NCBI GenBank assembly: GCA_019912505.1
Contig: JAIOIM010000457.1
Location: 1-17,641 of the forward strand
Direction: 5' to 3'
DNA length: 17,641 nucleotides
Origin: Ignavibacteriaceae bacterium
GTDB lineage: Bacteria > Bacteroidota > Ignavibacteria > Ignavibacteriales > Ignavibacteriaceae
Position numbers and translations under genes: made by a program. Below, in pieces: positions 7,708 to 16,058 of this stretch (the stretch's first letter is position 1; each line of letters opens with the position of its first letter). The notes under the pieces are model-generated. The model made no database searches, was not told where the DNA came from, and was given only the letters and a program-made list of their open reading frames with translations.

Positions 7708-9075
7708 ATGATGATAAATACACCGATGAATATTAAGATAAGTTTGATTTTGTTACTGCTGATACTGCCTATGAATGTTAAAGCACAAAGCAATGAAACG
7801 CCAATAGTCTTAACATTGGATAAAGCCATAGATATTGCATTGAATAAAAATTATGATATACAATTAGCGCAGTACGATAAATTAGAAGCAGATGCACAGA
7901 TTACAGAAGCTTATGCTGGGGCATATCCTGATATTAAATTTAACGGGCAATATACACGCAACCTAAAGCCGCAGGTTTTGTTTTTACCTCCAAATACGCC
8001 TTTCAATCCGGGTCCAACAACACAAACATTGTCGCTTGGCGCTGATAACAGTTACAACATTGGGGCATCGCTTTCGCAAACAATATATGATCCAAGGCTT
8101 GGCACGGCTATAACCATTGCAAAAAAATATAACCAATATTCTGAATTAAACAGCGAATCAACTGAAGATTATGTAAGAGCCGATGTTAAAAATGCTTTTT
8201 ACGGTGTGCTACTTTCTAGAAAACTTGTAGATGTGAATGAACAAAGTTATGAAGTAGCCAAAGCCAATTATAAAAATACAACTTTGTTGTATCAACAGGG
8301 CGTCTCTTCAGAATATGATTTATTAAGATCGCAGGTTCAGCTTGCAAATGTAGAGCCTGCTTTAATTGAAGCAAAAAATAATTATGAATTATCTAAAAAT
8401 AATTTAAAGAATTTATTAGCGATAGATCTCGCTACTCCGATTCTTGTGGAAGGTAATTTTGAAGTTGACAAAATATCTGATGCTCTATTGTTGAAGTCGG
8501 ATAATATTTTGAGTGAAAGAAATCCTATGCTGCAAAGTCTGGCGGTTCAAAAAGAAATTCTTGATGAAAATATCGATATTGAAAAAGCAGCATACCTTCC
8601 AACGTTAAAAGCATTTGGCAATTATAACTGGCAGGCTGAAGACAACACATTCAAATTTAAGGATTACAACTGGGCAAATACTATAACCGTTGGTTTAACA
8701 TTATCATATAATATCTTTGATGGATTTGAGAGAAAAGCAAAGATTGAACAAGCAGAGATTGATGCTAAGCGATTGGATGTGCAAAAAATTCAAGCGGAAG
8801 AAGGATTAAAGATTAGTCTTCTTCAATCAAAATTAAAAATGAATGAAGCACTCGAAAGAATCAACGCACAGAAGCAAAGTGTAAATCAAGCAGAGAAAGC
8901 TTTAAGCATTGCACAAAACCGCTATAGCAACGGAGTTGGAACTCAGTTAGAGATATTAGATACCCAAAATTCGTTAACCCAAACAAGAATTAATTATGAA
9001 AGAGCTGTCTATGACTTTCTAATTGCTGAAACTGAATGGGAAAGAATATTAAGTGTAACAGATACAAATGAATAA
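7708..9075 (+). CDS. TolC-like outer-membrane efflux protein (OEP family)
   Basis: A 455-residue outer-membrane channel of a tripartite efflux pump. It begins with a hydrophobic signal sequence (about 8-26, ISLILLLLILPMNVKA) followed by Gln. Two homologous OEP repeats follow. Each opens with a helix near a 'LDKAIDIALNKNYDIQLAQ' type segment (about 35-53; the second around 270) and contains long coiled-coil helices such as the SEYDLLRSQVQLANVEPALIE stretch. The second repeat ends with the typical RYSNGVGTQLEILDTQNSLTQ-like segment near 412-432. The length is usual for the family. A start at the first ATG has AAGGAAA just upstream; adjacent in-frame ATGs (codons 2 and 7) could also serve. It is followed 28 nt later by the adaptor gene, and both belong to the RND system. 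Confidence 0.92.
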   Translation: MMINTPMNIKISLILLLLILPMNVKAQSNETPIVLTLDKAIDIALNKNYDIQLAQYDKLEADAQITEAYAGAYPDIKFNGQYTRNLKPQVLFLPPNTPFNPGPTTQTLSLGADNSYNIGASLSQTIYDPRLGTAITIAKKYNQYSELNSESTEDYVRADVKNAFYGVLLSRKLVDVNEQSYEVAKANYKNTTLLYQQGVSSEYDLLRSQVQLANVEPALIEAKNNYELSKNNLKNLLAIDLATPILVEGNFEVDKISDALLLKSDNILSERNPMLQSLAVQKEILDENIDIEKAAYLPTLKAFGNYNWQAEDNTFKFKDYNWANTITVGLTLSYNIFDGFERKAKIEQAEIDAKRLDVQKIQAEEGLKISLLQSKLKMNEALERINAQKQSVNQAEKALSIAQNRYSNGVGTQLEILDTQNSLTQTRINYERAVYDFLIAETEWERILSVTDTNE

Positions 9076-9103
9076 AAAAAAAACTATTAGGAGAAATATT
9101 TAA

Positions 9104-10153
9104 ATGAACAAGCAAAGAAACTTAATTAGAATTTCGGGAATCGTTTTGTTATCACTCTTTTTGCTTTTGCAAATCGGCTGCGGAAAAACAACCGGAGAAA
9201 ATTCTAAGAAAGAAGAAGTGAAAGTTATACCAATAAATGTTGTCAAGGTTAAGCGTGAAACCATTTCGCAGGAAAAAACTTTTTCGGGAACACTTGAAGG
9301 TGTTGAACAATCTGATATTGTGGCAAAAATCTCAGAGAGAATTACAAAGATAAATTTAAAAGTAAATGAATCTGTAAAAAACGGTAAAGTTATAATTCAG
9401 TTGGATAAAACAGGCCCTTCATCAAGCTATTTGCAGACGCAGGTAAATTATATAAATGCAAAAAAAGATTTTGAAAGAATGGACGCTTTATATAAAGGAG
9501 GTGCTATTTCACAGCAGCAGCTTGATCAAGCTAAGGCAAGTTATGAAATATCAAAGGCAAATTTTGAAGCGGCTGCAAGTACAGTTGAATTGTCATCCCC
9601 AATAAGCGGAATTATTACAGATATTAAATATAATGTTGGAGATTGGGTTACACCTGGGAATAAACTGGCGGTTGTGGCAAACATTAAGTCTATGATAATA
9701 AAATTATTCGTGAGTGAGACGGAGATGCAAATGCTGAAAATGGGAGATAAAATTACAATTTATTCGGAAAGAGAAATTGCAAAGGCGGTAACAGGAAGAA
9801 TTGTTGAAATTTCCCGTTCTGCCTCATCGGATGCACGTTCATTTCAGGTTAAAGCAAGTTTCAACAATACTAAAGATTTGTTTTATAAACCGGGTATGTT
9901 CGTTAATGCAGATGTTACACTGGATTCAAAGAAGGATGTGATTGTTGTTCCAACCGAAGCGATAATTACATCAAACCAACGAAATGTGGTATTCAGAATA
10001 AGTGATAACAGGTCATTCGAAACAGAAGTAAAAACTGGATTAAATGATGAGAACTATACTGAAATTTTGAGCGGACTGAATGAAGGGGATACAATTGCAA
10101 TACTAGGAATGAACAACCTTAAAGACAGTACTAAAATTTCAATTGTAAAATAA
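9104..10153 (+). CDS. RND efflux periplasmic adaptor (membrane fusion) lipoprotein
   Basis: A 349-residue HlyD/AcrA-type adaptor that bridges the inner-membrane pump and the outer-membrane channel. The N-terminus is a short hydrophobic segment (about 8-24) ending at C26 in LLQIGC, a weak lipobox, so lipid anchoring is probable but not certain. Next come the first lipoyl half (about 57-102), an alpha-helical hairpin (about 108-160), the second lipoyl half beginning ELSSPISGIITDIKYNVGDWV (162-182), a beta-barrel domain (about 195-270) and a membrane-proximal domain to the C-terminus. The helical hairpin is short, as in many adaptors of Bacteroidota-type RND pumps. AGGAG lies about 9 nt before the ATG. 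The gene is 36 nt upstream of the pump gene. Confidence 0.93.
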   Translation: MNKQRNLIRISGIVLLSLFLLLQIGCGKTTGENSKKEEVKVIPINVVKVKRETISQEKTFSGTLEGVEQSDIVAKISERITKINLKVNESVKNGKVIIQLDKTGPSSSYLQTQVNYINAKKDFERMDALYKGGAISQQQLDQAKASYEISKANFEAAASTVELSSPISGIITDIKYNVGDWVTPGNKLAVVANIKSMIIKLFVSETEMQMLKMGDKITIYSEREIAKAVTGRIVEISRSASSDARSFQVKASFNNTKDLFYKPGMFVNADVTLDSKKDVIVVPTEAIITSNQRNVVFRISDNRSFETEVKTGLNDENYTEILSGLNEGDTIAILGMNNLKDSTKISIVK

Positions 10154-10189
10154 GTAAAGCGTAAATAATAAAAATTAGGATTTGAATAA

Positions 10190-13100
10190 ATGAAATTAGC
10201 AAATGTTTCCATAAAACGACCGGTTTTTACAACAATGATTGTGATGGCAATTGTTGTACTTGGTTTGTTTTCTTTTATGCAGTTAAATGTTGACCAGTAC
10301 CCCGATATTGATATACCTTACGTAACAATAACTACGGTGTTGCCTGGTGCCGGTCCGGAACAAATTGAATCAGATGTTACAAAAATAATTGAAGATGCCG
10401 TAAATCCTATTGCAGGGGTTGAGCACATCTCATCTACCTCGATGGAAGGTGTTTCCATTGTTACAATACAATTTAAGCTTGAAGTAAACGGTGAAATTGC
10501 ATCGCAGGAAGTGCGCGAAAAAACTGCAGCAGTACGATCCGATTTGCCGGATGATGTGAAAGATCCCATAATACAGAGGCTTGATCCGGCAAGCGCACCA
10601 ATATTAACCTTATCAATTTCGGCTGATAGAACGGAAAAAGAAATAACTACCTACACAAAAGATGTTATAAAAAAGCGGTTGGAAAATGTGTCTGGTGTGG
10701 GCTCTGCCGAGGTAGTGGGTGGAGCGGAAAGAAAAATTTTAGTTGAAGTTGACGCAGAAAAATTGAAGGCATATAATTTATCTATTAATGATATAGTAAA
10801 CAGCCTTGTCGCTTCAAATATTGAAGTACCCGGTGGAAATGTTAAAAATAGGAAACAGCAGTTCATATTAAGAACGATGGGGAAATTAACTGATGTTAAA
10901 CAGTTTAATAATATTATAGTTTCTTCACCAAACGGTGAAAGCATTTATCTTTCTAATATTGCGACTATTAAAGACAGTACCGAAGAAAAAACAAGTATTA
11001 CTAGATTAAACGGGGTACTTGCCGTGGGCTTAGAAATTAAAAAGCAATCAGGCAGCAATACCGTACAGGTAGCAACCGCACTAAAGAAAGAATTTGCAAA
11101 ACTTCAAAAAGAAATTCCATCTGAATACAAAATTACAATAGCAAAAGATAATAGTGTATTTATTGAGCATTCAATAAATGATGTTTTGTTTGATTTAATT
11201 TATGGTGCGCTGCTTGCAGTAATCGTTATTTATTTTTTCCTTGCAAACACGCGCCCGACAATAATCAGCGCATTCGCTTTACCAACCTCAATACTTGGCA
11301 GTTTTATTTTAATGTATGCTCTCGGTTTTACGTTAAATATAATGTCGCTTCTTGCTTTATCGCTTGCGGTTGGATTGTTGATTGATGATGCAATAGTTGT
11401 AATAGAAAATATTTATCGCCATATGTCAGAGGGTGCTACACCAATTGAGGCAGCTAAAGCAGCTACTGAAGAAATCGGACTTGCGGTATTAGCCGTAACA
11501 TTAACGCTTGTAGCAGTATTTGTACCGGTGGCATTTATGCCGGGATTAGTAGGAAGATTCTTTTTTGAATTCGGAATAACAGTTACAGTTGCCGTACTCG
11601 TTTCATTATTTATAGCTTTCACTTTAACGCCTATGCTCTCTTCCAAATGGCTGAAGAAGGAAGATGAGGAATTGAAAAAAGATGGAAACATTCTTGAAAA
11701 AGCACTCTACTATTTTAACCACTTTTTTGAATGGCTGAGCGGCAAATATAGAAAATCTCTTGACTGGGCGCTTTATCATCGTAAAACAATTGTGTTTGGA
11801 GCGATAGCAATATTTCTTTTCAGTTTTTACTTAATGAGATTTTTAGGAACAGAATTTTTTCCTTCTCAAGATCAGGGTGAATTTTCAATTACCATACATG
11901 CGGCACCTGGAAGTTCACTTGATCAAACAGATGAGATAGCTAAAAAGCTTGAAAAGATTGTTGAAAAGAAACCGGGAGTAGTAAACGTTTTAACCACAAT
12001 TGGTTCAGGAAATAATCCGGTTAATAAAGGCAGCATATTAGTAAAGTTAGTCAGTAAAAAAGAACGTGATTATACTGTTGATGATATTATAAATGAATTA
12101 AGAAAACAAACCAACATAGCTGGAGCTAATATTAGCTTTGGTATGCCAGGCGGGCCCGGCGGCGGTGAAAAGCCCTTAATTTTTAGCGTAAGAGGTGAAG
12201 ACCTTAATAAATTAGAAAACATTGCAGACCAAGTACAGTTAATAGTAGAAACAACGTCGGGTGCAGTAGATGTTGAATCTTCACTTGAAACATCGAAACC
12301 GGAAATGCGAATTATTATTGACAGACATAAAGCTGCCTCGCTTGGTGTAAGCCCAAGTTCAATTGCAATGGCAATCCGCTCAATGGTTGATGGTGTGGAT
12401 GCAACAAAATATCAGGAAGGGGGCGAGCAATATGATGTACGTGTAAAAGTTAAAGAAAACGATAGAAACTCTATAGAGGAAATATCAAACCTAACTATTA
12501 AAAGCACTAACAAAACCAGTGATCAGAAAGTAATATTAATTCCGCTTAGCACAGTTGCGTTTATAAATAAAGGTGTGGGTCCTTCTGAAATAAATAGATA
12601 TGACAGGCAAAGAGAAATTAGAATTGGCGCTAACCTTTCAGGGCGTGTATTGGGAGAGGTTATAGGGGATGCACAGCAAAAAATAGATAAAATAAACATT
12701 GATCCCGGTTACAGTGTAAAGGTTGCGGGAAGCGGTGAAATGCAAGCCGAATCATTCTTAAATATTTTACTTTCCCTCGCTTTGGCAATTATATTCGTAT
12801 ATATTGTGCTTGCATCACAGTTTGAGAGTTTCATTCATCCATTCTCAATTATGCTTTCCTTACCTATGGCGATAATAGGTGCCATATTAGCTTTAATTAT
12901 TTTCGGCGGCTCACTTTCTATTATGTCAATGATAGGAATTATAATGCTGATGGGGTTAGTAACAAAGAATGGAATTCTGTTGGTGGATTATATAAATGTA
13001 TTAAGAGAACGCGGTAAAGAAAGACACGAAGCTGCTTTGCAAGCAGGACAAACAAGACTGCGCCCAATTTTAATGACAACCTTTGCAATGATATTCGGGA

Positions 13101-13327
13101 TGCTGCCTGTTGCGATGGCGTCGGGTGAAGGTTCCGAATTTCGTTCTCCAATGGGGCAGGCAGTAATCGGTGGGCTTATTACATCAACAATACTTACGCT
13201 GTACATTGTTCCGGTAGTTTACACAATACTTGATGACTTAAGCTTAGCAAAACTAAAACAGAAGATTTTCGGCAACAGCAAAAAATCTCAATTAACAGAT
13301 ATTCCAGTTACGGAGGCGAGCAAATGA
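10190..13327 (+). CDS. RND multidrug efflux pump, HAE1/AcrB type
   Basis: A 1045-residue inner-membrane proton-driven pump, normal length for AcrB-type transporters. TM1 is at about 12-30, followed by a large periplasmic porter domain, TM2-6 (about 330-500), TM7 (about 530-552), the second periplasmic domain, and TM8-12 (about 855-1015). The proton-relay residues are conserved: D399 and D400 in GLLIDDAIVVIENI (TM4) and K926 in GLVTKNGILLVDY (TM10). This acidic pair and the overall sequence point to the hydrophobe/amphiphile exporter family rather than the heavy-metal (CusA) family. A glycine-rich loop (GMPGGPGGG, about 651-659) lies in the second periplasmic half. The drug spectrum cannot be read from sequence. 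The stop codon overlaps the start of the next gene (ATGA), so the small PII-like protein is probably translationally coupled to the pump. Confidence 0.96.
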   Translation: MKLANVSIKRPVFTTMIVMAIVVLGLFSFMQLNVDQYPDIDIPYVTITTVLPGAGPEQIESDVTKIIEDAVNPIAGVEHISSTSMEGVSIVTIQFKLEVNGEIASQEVREKTAAVRSDLPDDVKDPIIQRLDPASAPILTLSISADRTEKEITTYTKDVIKKRLENVSGVGSAEVVGGAERKILVEVDAEKLKAYNLSINDIVNSLVASNIEVPGGNVKNRKQQFILRTMGKLTDVKQFNNIIVSSPNGESIYLSNIATIKDSTEEKTSITRLNGVLAVGLEIKKQSGSNTVQVATALKKEFAKLQKEIPSEYKITIAKDNSVFIEHSINDVLFDLIYGALLAVIVIYFFLANTRPTIISAFALPTSILGSFILMYALGFTLNIMSLLALSLAVGLLIDDAIVVIENIYRHMSEGATPIEAAKAATEEIGLAVLAVTLTLVAVFVPVAFMPGLVGRFFFEFGITVTVAVLVSLFIAFTLTPMLSSKWLKKEDEELKKDGNILEKALYYFNHFFEWLSGKYRKSLDWALYHRKTIVFGAIAIFLFSFYLMRFLGTEFFPSQDQGEFSITIHAAPGSSLDQTDEIAKKLEKIVEKKPGVVNVLTTIGSGNNPVNKGSILVKLVSKKERDYTVDDIINELRKQTNIAGANISFGMPGGPGGGEKPLIFSVRGEDLNKLENIADQVQLIVETTSGAVDVESSLETSKPEMRIIIDRHKAASLGVSPSSIAMAIRSMVDGVDATKYQEGGEQYDVRVKVKENDRNSIEEISNLTIKSTNKTSDQKVILIPLSTVAFINKGVGPSEINRYDRQREIRIGANLSGRVLGEVIGDAQQKIDKINIDPGYSVKVAGSGEMQAESFLNILLSLALAIIFVYIVLASQFESFIHPFSIMLSLPMAIIGAILALIIFGGSLSIMSMIGIIMLMGLVTKNGILLVDYINVLRERGKERHEAALQAGQTRLRPILMTTFAMIFGMLPVAMASGEGSEFRSPMGQAVIGGLITSTILTLYIVPVVYTILDDLSLAKLKQKIFGNSKKSQLTDIPVTEASK

Positions 13328-13623
13328 AAATAGCATATTTAATTTATCTCGATGTACTTGAAGATAGAGTAACAAAATTATTAAACGATTGTGATATACA
13401 ATCATACTTTGAATGGGAAAATGTGGCGGGAAAATTCCGCGGGCAGGAGGGGCATTTCGGAACGCGTGCTTATCCCGGTTTAGATAAAATAAAATTGATT
13501 CCTACTGCTAGGGAAGAAAAATTTGAAAAACTAATTTCCCTCATTAAAGAATTCAATGATAGCATTACAAAAAAGAGTGATGAGATCAGGATGTATTTGC
13601 TGCCGTTGGAACAGATAATTTAA
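13324..13623 (+). CDS. Small PII-like (ferredoxin-fold) protein coupled to the RND pump
   Basis: A 99-residue soluble protein with no signal or membrane segment. Its pattern fits the PII-like superfamily: a beta-strand start (KIAYLIYLDV), a helix (EDRVTKLLNDCDI), then a T-loop-like segment at about 31-52 containing WENVAGK, a Gly/His-rich turn, GT and AYPG, a strand (KIKLIPTAREEK) and a helix (FEKLISLIKEF). Small PII-like proteins beside RND or heavy-metal exporters usually have a similar 'V.G.G..G...G...WPG.N' loop and the same length. The classic PII Tyr uridylylation site is not evident. Its start overlaps the pump stop by 4 nt. I infer a regulator that senses a small molecule or metal and acts on the pump, but ligand and partner are unknown. 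The assignment rests on motif shape, not on a search. Confidence 0.62.
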   Translation: MKIAYLIYLDVLEDRVTKLLNDCDIQSYFEWENVAGKFRGQEGHFGTRAYPGLDKIKLIPTAREEKFEKLISLIKEFNDSITKKSDEIRMYLLPLEQII

Positions 13624-13647
13624 ATTAATTTAAGGTGCGATGTCATC

Positions 13648-14805
13648 GTGAATATAAACTTTATCAAATATAGCGTTGTTCTTTGGTTGCTTTTTTGCAG
13701 CACGATATTTTCACAAGAAAATGATTTCAACTTTACTCTGCAGGGACAGGCTTCTGCCTGGTTAACAGTAGTGCCTGAAAAATCATTTATATCACAGGCT
13801 GGATTAAGATACATCCCAGATTTATTTATTGAAGCGCCACTCTCTAACAGTCTTTTTCTTGATGCAGAACTTTCAATTAATACTTATCTCGCGACCGACA
13901 TTCATGATTGGAAAACTGAAAATGAAACTGCCAAACTTAAGGCTTACAGAGGTTGGCTGCGGCTTTCTACTAACCAGTTTGAAGTACGTGCCGGGCTGCA
14001 AAAAATAAATTTTGGTTCCGCAACTTTATTTCGACCGCTAAAATGGTTTGATACTATTGATCCGCGTGACCCGCTTGCACTTACCGAAGGAGTTTATGGA
14101 ATATTGACGCGATATTATTTTGAGGACAACACAAACATCTGGCTATGGGGACTTTATGATAACAGCGATATTAAAGGCTGGGAAATTATTCCGACGGAAG
14201 ATAATGGCATCGAGTTTGGCGGAAGATTTCAAACACCTTTGTTTACCGGTGAAGCCGGATTAACTTATCATCATCGCAAAGCTGATCTTTCTAAGACTCC
14301 CTCACTTGCTGTATTATCAAATGAAAGATATGTAAATGAAAACCGTTACGCCTTTGACGGCAAGTGGGATGTTGAAATTGGTCTTTGGTTTGAAGGTGCA
14401 GTTATCCAAAGAGAGATTGATATTTCTTCGTTGAAGTATCAAAGAATGCTTACTACAGGCGCTGATTATACTTTTAATGTTGGCAATGGACTACACGTTT
14501 TATCAGAATTTTTTAATACAGAAAATTCGGATAAATTTTTAGGCAATGGAGAAGTAGTAAACTTTGTCGGATTCTCTGTTGATTATCCCGTTGGTCTTTT
14601 CGATAATGTTTCGGCTTTTTATTACCGTGATTGGACAAACGAAGATAATTATTTTACACTCACTTGGCAGCGTACTTACGACAACTGGATCATTTATCTG
14701 CTCGGATTTTTTAATCCCAAAACTGCATCGCTGAATCAGACCCAATCGGGAAACAATGCACTTGCTGGAGATGGCTTTCAAATTATGGTGGTGTTTAATC
14801 ATTAA
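13648..14805 (+). CDS. Outer-membrane beta-barrel protein, function unknown
   Basis: A 385-residue exported protein with a signal peptide (about 5-22, ending IFSQ) and a body rich in alternating aromatic and polar strands, as in porin-like beta-barrels. The stretch RAGLQKINFGSATLFRPLKW followed by FDTIDPRDPLALTEGV (about 111-146) resembles the 'WG.G..FNP.D..dP.DP' signature of DUF1302- or alginate-export-like barrels. The chain ends with an amphipathic strand (FQIMVVFNH). The start is GTG, since no in-frame ATG precedes the signal peptide; AAGGTG lies upstream. It begins 24 nt after the PII-like gene, so it may be the last gene of the efflux operon, but it could equally serve the ABC exporter that follows. 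The purine-rich repeat begins immediately after its stop codon. The substrate is unknown. Confidence 0.72.
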   Translation: MNINFIKYSVVLWLLFCSTIFSQENDFNFTLQGQASAWLTVVPEKSFISQAGLRYIPDLFIEAPLSNSLFLDAELSINTYLATDIHDWKTENETAKLKAYRGWLRLSTNQFEVRAGLQKINFGSATLFRPLKWFDTIDPRDPLALTEGVYGILTRYYFEDNTNIWLWGLYDNSDIKGWEIIPTEDNGIEFGGRFQTPLFTGEAGLTYHHRKADLSKTPSLAVLSNERYVNENRYAFDGKWDVEIGLWFEGAVIQREIDISSLKYQRMLTTGADYTFNVGNGLHVLSEFFNTENSDKFLGNGEVVNFVGFSVDYPVGLFDNVSAFYYRDWTNEDNYFTLTWQRTYDNWIIYLLGFFNPKTASLNQTQSGNNALAGDGFQIMVVFNH

Positions 14806-14860
14806 CCGCAGGATGGAGAACGCAGGAAGGCAGAAAAGCAGAACGGAGACGCAAAAAAGT
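14806..14860 (+). repeat. Purine-rich dispersed repeat, copy A
   Basis: A purine-rich tract starting at the base after the beta-barrel gene's stop codon and containing CGCAGGAAGGCAG and AAAAGCAGAACGGAGA. The AAAAGCAGAACGGA core recurs at 17239-17252. Copies B (15715-15777), C (15970-16046, inverted) and D (17232-17280) share the same building blocks. Confidence 0.7.
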
Positions 14861-14863
14861 TTC

Positions 14864-14942
14864 GTCATTGCGAGGAGTCATCGACGAGGCAAGCTCATTT
14901 TCTAAATTAGGGATTGCTTCGGCTAATCGCCATCGCAATGAC
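14864..14942. repeat. Palindromic GTCATTGCGA intergenic element
   Basis: A 79-bp element bounded by a perfect 10-bp inverted repeat, GTCATTGCGA (14864-14873) and TCGCAATGAC (14933-14942). Inside it, GACGAGGCAA and ATTGCTTCGGC extend the symmetry imperfectly. The ends and the GGAG...GACGA.GCAA...ATTGCTTCG layout match a palindromic repeat that I recall from intergenic regions of many bacterial genomes. As RNA it would fold into a long hairpin between the beta-barrel gene and the ABC ATPase gene, so it could act as a terminator or mRNA stabiliser. Confidence 0.75.
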
Positions 14943-15014
14943 CTAAGAATTAGGAAGACTATTATTTAATATATTAGAAAATAATTTTTAAAATTAAAAA
15001 ATCAGAAGGCTGAA

Positions 15015-15743
15015 ATGAATAATTCTTATTTAATTAAAACAGAACATTTGTATAAAAAATATCCTATGGGTCCAACTACCCTTATTGCATTAAATGATGT
15101 AAATCTGAATTTCAAGAAGGGAGAGTTCGCTGGACTTGTAGGTCCAAGCGGTTCAGGAAAAACTACTTTGCTTAATATAATTGGTTCACTTGATTCACCT
15201 ACGGAAGGAAGTGCTGAGGTGTTGGGTGCGAAGATAGAAACACTCGCTCATAAAGAAGCTGCAAAGCTGAGAAACGAACATATCGGGTTTATCTTTCAAA
15301 CATTTAATTTACTGCCGGTTTATACAGTTTATGAGAATGTCGAATTCCCGCTTTTACTACAAAATATAAACCCATCGGATCGAAAAAAAATGGTGATGCA
15401 GGCTCTTGAATGGGTGGGTCTTTCAGATCGAAAAGATTCCAGACCCGCGCAGCTTTCAGGCGGACAAAGCCAACGCGTTGCAATTGCAAGAGCCATAGTT
15501 AAAAAACCGGAGCTTGTTTTAGCTGATGAACCTACAGCAAATCTTGATGCTAAAAATTCACACAATATAATGGAGACTATGGTACAATTGAATGAAGAAC
15601 TTCAAACGACATTTATTTTTGCAACACACGATGAAAAAGTTATGAAGTATTTAAGAAGAAAAATTTCTTTAGATGACGGTGCGGTGAAGTCGGATGAATG
15701 GATGACGCGGGATAGAGAAAAACAGAATGCAGGAAAGCAATAG
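15015..15743 (+). CDS. ABC transporter ATP-binding protein, LolD/MacB type
   Basis: A 242-residue ATPase that powers the FtsX-like permease encoded downstream. All nucleotide-binding motifs are present: Walker A GPSGSGKTT (43-51), Q-loop Q95 in FIFQTFNLLP, signature LSGGQ (147-151), Walker B VLADE (168-172, catalytic E172), D-loop NLDA and switch H205. The sequence around the Q-loop and the 'YENVEFPLLL' stretch are typical of the LolD/MacB/FtsE branch, which works on lipoproteins or exported peptides from the periplasmic face rather than by classical transport. The last residues (about 233-242, DREKQNAGKQ) are encoded by purine-rich repeat copy B, so the tail and stop codon were probably supplied by the repeat. 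AAGG upstream of the ATG serves as a weak Shine-Dalgarno. Confidence 0.93.
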   Translation: MNNSYLIKTEHLYKKYPMGPTTLIALNDVNLNFKKGEFAGLVGPSGSGKTTLLNIIGSLDSPTEGSAEVLGAKIETLAHKEAAKLRNEHIGFIFQTFNLLPVYTVYENVEFPLLLQNINPSDRKKMVMQALEWVGLSDRKDSRPAQLSGGQSQRVAIARAIVKKPELVLADEPTANLDAKNSHNIMETMVQLNEELQTTFIFATHDEKVMKYLRRKISLDDGAVKSDEWMTRDREKQNAGKQ

Positions 15744-15777
15744 GCAGGAAGGGAAAACGGAAAAACAGTAAGAGAGA
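15715..15777 (+). repeat. Purine-rich dispersed repeat, copy B, overlapping the ATPase stop codon
   Basis: Contains CAGAATGCAGGAAAG (15723-15737) and GCAATAGGCAGGAAGG. The TAG of the ABC ATPase gene (15741-15743) lies inside the repeat. The 24-nt block starting GCAGGAAAGCAATAGG matches copy D at 21 of 24 positions, and the first 15 nt are the exact reverse complement of 15987-16001 in copy C. Confidence 0.75.
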
Positions 15778-16058
15778 TTGAAAAAATTAAAGTAAATTTT
15801 AAGGGCTTAAAAATTCAGTAAACAAGGCAATTTGCAATTAGTGTTTACAAATAGTTAATAAATTTTTAAAGGATAAAACAGAATGAAAATTATTTTTAAA
15901 ATAAAATATTGTTTAACTGCAACAAGGAAACAGTTCGAAACAATGTTAAGGCAAAATAAAATTTTGGACTCCTATCCTCCACTCTCCTTTCCTGCATTCT
16001 GCTTTTCCCCACTCTCCTTTCCTCCGTTCTGCTGTACCCTGTTCACCGGAGGTGAAAG
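15744..16058. other. Spacer between the ABC ATPase and permease genes
   Basis: A 315-nt gap, unusually long between two subunits of one transporter. It holds the end of repeat copy B, about 190 nt of AT-rich sequence (15778-15969) and the inverted, pyrimidine-rich copy C, followed by the permease Shine-Dalgarno. A 60-codon frame starting at 15883 (ATG with AAAGGA upstream) runs through copy C and into the permease start. Its second half is pure repeat translation, so I do not regard it as a gene. No RNA gene or clear promoter was recognised. Confidence 0.7.
15970..16046 (-). repeat. Purine-rich dispersed repeat, copy C (inverted), with a 30-bp tandem duplication
   Basis: Pyrimidine-rich on the plus strand, so inverted relative to copies A, B and D. 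It consists of two tandem 30-bp units (15974-16003 and 16004-16033), each reading CTCTCCTTTCCT, then GCATTCTGCT or CCGTTCTGCT, on the plus strand. It ends just before the GGAGGTGA Shine-Dalgarno of the permease gene. Confidence 0.8.

Noticed and set aside
12939..13206. Two overlapping minus-strand frames opposite the 3' end of the RND gene
   Set aside because: Both are antisense shadows of conserved TM8-12 coding sequence with no independent support.
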